Part shown: piece after piece, positions 61,836 through 64,000 of the stretch
How the letters are laid out: every line of letters begins with the position of its first letter
How positions within the stretch are numbered: the first letter of the stretch is position 1
Origin: Stromatinia cepivora
Lineage: Eukaryota > Ascomycota > Leotiomycetes > Helotiales > Sclerotiniaceae
Assembly: GCA_014898415.1 (NCBI GenBank)
Contig: RCTD01000020.1
Location: forward strand, 1 to 64,000
Direction: 5' to 3'
DNA: 64,000 bases
Notes under the pieces: generated by a model
Told to the model about the DNA's origin: nothing
Database searches by the model: none
What the model saw: the letters and a program-made list of their open reading frames with translations, nothing else
Position numbers and translations under genes: made by a program

Positions 61836-62127
61836 TGTTATAATTACTAAAATAATATTATTAATAAAACTAAAAATTTTTATAAGGAAACAGTTTTATT
61901 CTTAAAAAGAAATATATAATCAATAATATATTATTGTTCGATTAATAAACTTTACAAAATTTCTATATTTATTAAATTCTAATATATAATTGATGGTTTA
62001 TTATTGTTTCGATATCGTTCTTTGTTGGATTTAAAAGAAGAAGATTCTTTTAGATAGAAAAGGGATAATGAAAAGTTTTATAGCTGTTTTAGAATTAATT
62101 GATTCTTTGTCATTTGTGACTTTGATA
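61836..62127 (+). repeat. 3' LTR of Gypsy-beta copy 2
   Basis: 292 bp, begins TGTTATAATTACTAA, ends GTGACTTTGATA. The TACAA duplication follows, then the Gypsy-alpha LTR resumes. Confidence 0.82.
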
Positions 62128-62132
62128 TACAA

Positions 62133-62401
62133 GAACCGTAGTAGAGCTGAATAAACAGGGTCAATTGTGTTTCTTAGAATCTACAATTGAAGAATTATAA
62201 TTTGTAAAGAGCGATTAGATATATATATATAAATACTTATTTATAGATTACAAAATTGTATATATATATTATTAGAATCATTATTTTATTATATTAAATT
62301 ATATGAATTGTAATATATATATATAAACGATTAATTTATTAATTGATATAAAAGATAAAAGATATTATATAATTAATTTTTTGTAAATCATGATTTGTGA
62401 T
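62133..62401 (-). repeat. Gypsy-alpha copy 3 3' LTR, main part
   Basis: Matches 51,119-51,388 (copy 2 LTR without its first 12 bp). Together with 23,378-23,389 it makes a 281-bp LTR. Confidence 0.88.
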
Positions 62402-64000
62402 ACTATTTTTTTCTTTGGAAAAACTTATTCTTGAGTGTTTTACTTTTTTGTTTTATCATTATTTCTTTGGAAATCAGGTTTTGTAAAGATTTATAAACTT
62501 TAAATCAATTAGATTGATTATTTTGGTTGATTTGATCAATTTATTGGAAATTGACCAAATTGATCAAATTAATTAATCAAATTGACCAAATTAATAAATA
62601 AATTGATTAAATCAATATTGATTCGTATTCTTTTTGATTTAGAGAACTTTTGAAAGGAAAAAGTTTCAATAGAAAAGGGAAGATAATTGAATTATAATAT
62701 AATGATAATGAATGGTTAATATAGTTAATTTCGAAATCGATTAGATTAATCGATCAAATTGATCAATGAATTGATCAAATCAATTAAATCGAATGAAATC
62801 GACAGAAATGATGTTTTATTTCGTTCTTATTATATTCAAGTTTCCTTTTTGTATGATTTTTGAAATAATAATAAATATGAATTTTTAAATATATTATCTT
62901 TATATTATCTGAATGATGATAACTTATCTATTGTATAGAGTATAAGCCCTATACATATATAATCAAATTCCTTCGAATTTGTATAGGTTTTCGATCTTTT
63001 TGTGATTATATATATATATATTATTATGAAATTATAATATCTAATTTGTTAAATTAAAGAATACTTTTTTTTTGGTTTTATAAATGAATCGTTATTTATA
63101 TGATTATAATTATTCTTTTTATTTTTGTAGGATTTTATTCAATCAAGTAATTGATTGAAGAGATTAGATAATATTGAATTGATTAGATGAAAATAATACA
63201 AAAAGTATAAAAATATTTTAAAATCGGAAGCAGGATATCAGATAAGATTGATATTATTATTAAATTATAAAATTTTATATAATAGGGTTTTTTGTACTTT
63301 TTTTATTATTAAAATCTTTTCCATTTTTTATTCCGAATTATCAATTATATTAATAAATAAAGATAATTCGAATATCTAACCAGGAAAAGGACTATTATAC
63401 ATCTCATATAATCAATTCGAAAGAAAAACAAAACAAATTTTTATTGTAATCAGAAATTCGAATTTAAAAAAGCATTTAGAATGATTAATGATCTTGAATC
63501 TTCTTTGAATCAGAAAATCTAATTTCTTTGATAATCTTTAAATAGAATAACTCTTTATATTAAATTATATATAATTACTGATATTGAATCGATTTTATAT
63601 TAATAAATATTTATAAATTTCGATATTTTGATTTAAGTATATAATAAACCTTCTTTTGTTTATATAAAAGTCAATTTATTATATTTTATATATATATAAA
63701 TATTATATATATTTATATTATTTATTAATTTATTAATATTTTTCTTTTATTTCTATATATATTTCGATATATATCTATATGAGATTTTGTAGAATATAAA
63801 TCCTTTTAAGGAATTGTATAAAAAGATAAATTGTATATAATTTATTATAAATAGGAATTCTGATTAATCGTTTTGATAATAATTAACAAATAATTTTAAT
63901 TGTTATTGAAGATATTGATTATAGATTTCAATTTGATTATCGATTTAGAGATAATAAATAATAAATATTTTGAGATTGATTTTCAGAATTTAATTGAATT
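62402..64000 (-). pseudogene. Gypsy-alpha copy 3 3' UTR and pol C-terminus
   Basis: The GATC-repeat cluster at about 62,500-62,800 is followed on the minus strand by relics collinear with copy 1 about 10,780-10,100, including the chromodomain-side segment at about 63,220 (matching WYPISDLK of copy 1). Highly decayed and cut by the window end. Confidence 0.7.

Larger units (their letters stand above)
23390..62127 (+). mobile_element. Gypsy-beta copy 2, Ty3/Gypsy element split by four insertions
   Basis: LTRs at 23,390-23,679 (290 bp) and 61,836-62,127 (292 bp) lie in the same orientation. The target duplication is CACAA (23,385-23,389) / TACAA (62,128-62,132, one C-to-T change) within the Gypsy-alpha LTR. 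After removing the nested elements and their duplications about 7.4 kb remain. The order is gag, protease, RT, RNase H, integrase, chromodomain-like tail, then an antisense ORF, then LTR. Confidence 0.85.
23378..64000 (-). mobile_element. Gypsy-alpha copy 3, outermost element of the nest, runs off the window
   Basis: Its 3' LTR begins at 23,378 (TGTGACGCACAA) and is cut after 12 bp by Gypsy-beta copy 2. It resumes at 62,133 (GAACCGTAGTAGAGCTGAAT) and ends at 62,401, total 281 bp, as in copies 1 and 2. From 62,402 to the end the 3' UTR (GATC-repeat cluster) and pol C-terminus follow on the minus strand. The 5' LTR and most of pol lie beyond 64,000. Confidence 0.88.

Overview
The window looks like a filamentous ascomycete (Pezizomycotina) chromosome with a compartmented genome. 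Reasons: short GT-AG introns of 47-83 nt, a Zn2Cys6 transcription factor, Fot1/pogo-type and Ty1/Ty3-type elements, and extreme C-to-T / G-to-A decay of the repeats of the kind left by repeat-induced point mutation (RIP). A leotiomycete-like fungus is my guess; the sequence does not prove it.

Layout. (1) 1-11,763 is AT-rich repeat sequence: the end of a Ty1/Copia element (Copia-III), a 5'-truncated Copia-I copy (A), and the 3' part of a Ty3/Gypsy element (Gypsy-beta copy 1) split by a complete Gypsy-alpha element (copy 1). (2) 11,764 to about 22,800 is a GC-balanced gene island. It holds two unrecognised minus-strand genes or gene pieces, a protein kinase pseudogene, a small GFA/CENP-V-fold gene, three TA-flanked MITE-like inverted-repeat elements, a tandem satellite, a zinc-type alcohol dehydrogenase-like gene and, convergent to it, a Zn2Cys6 regulator. 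(3) About 22,850-64,000 is again AT-rich and resolves into one nest of transposons. Gypsy-alpha copy 3 (from 23,378 past the window end) was split 12 bp inside its LTR by Gypsy-beta copy 2 (23,390-62,127). Gypsy-beta was then split by Copia-I copy B, Copia-II, a pogo-like DNA transposon and a solo LTR. Copia-II was split by Copia-I copies C and D, and the pogo-like element by Gypsy-alpha copy 2. For nearly every insertion I can read both ends and the target-site duplication (5 bp for LTR elements, TA for DNA elements), so the order of events can be read from the sequence.

Almost every transposon gene is broken by stops, mostly where CAA, CAG, CGA or TGG codons would be expected, but protein similarity is still legible. 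Gypsy-alpha copy 2 is the least decayed.

The most unusual item is a conserved antisense reading frame between pol and the 3' LTR of Gypsy-beta, seen in both copies and matching no family I recognise. Also notable: a 9-bp minisatellite inside the Copia-II LTR whose two copies differ by exactly five units, a CACGTG palindrome shared by LTRs of four unrelated families, and an exon-plus-intron cassette repeated about every 150 bp in an unknown gene.
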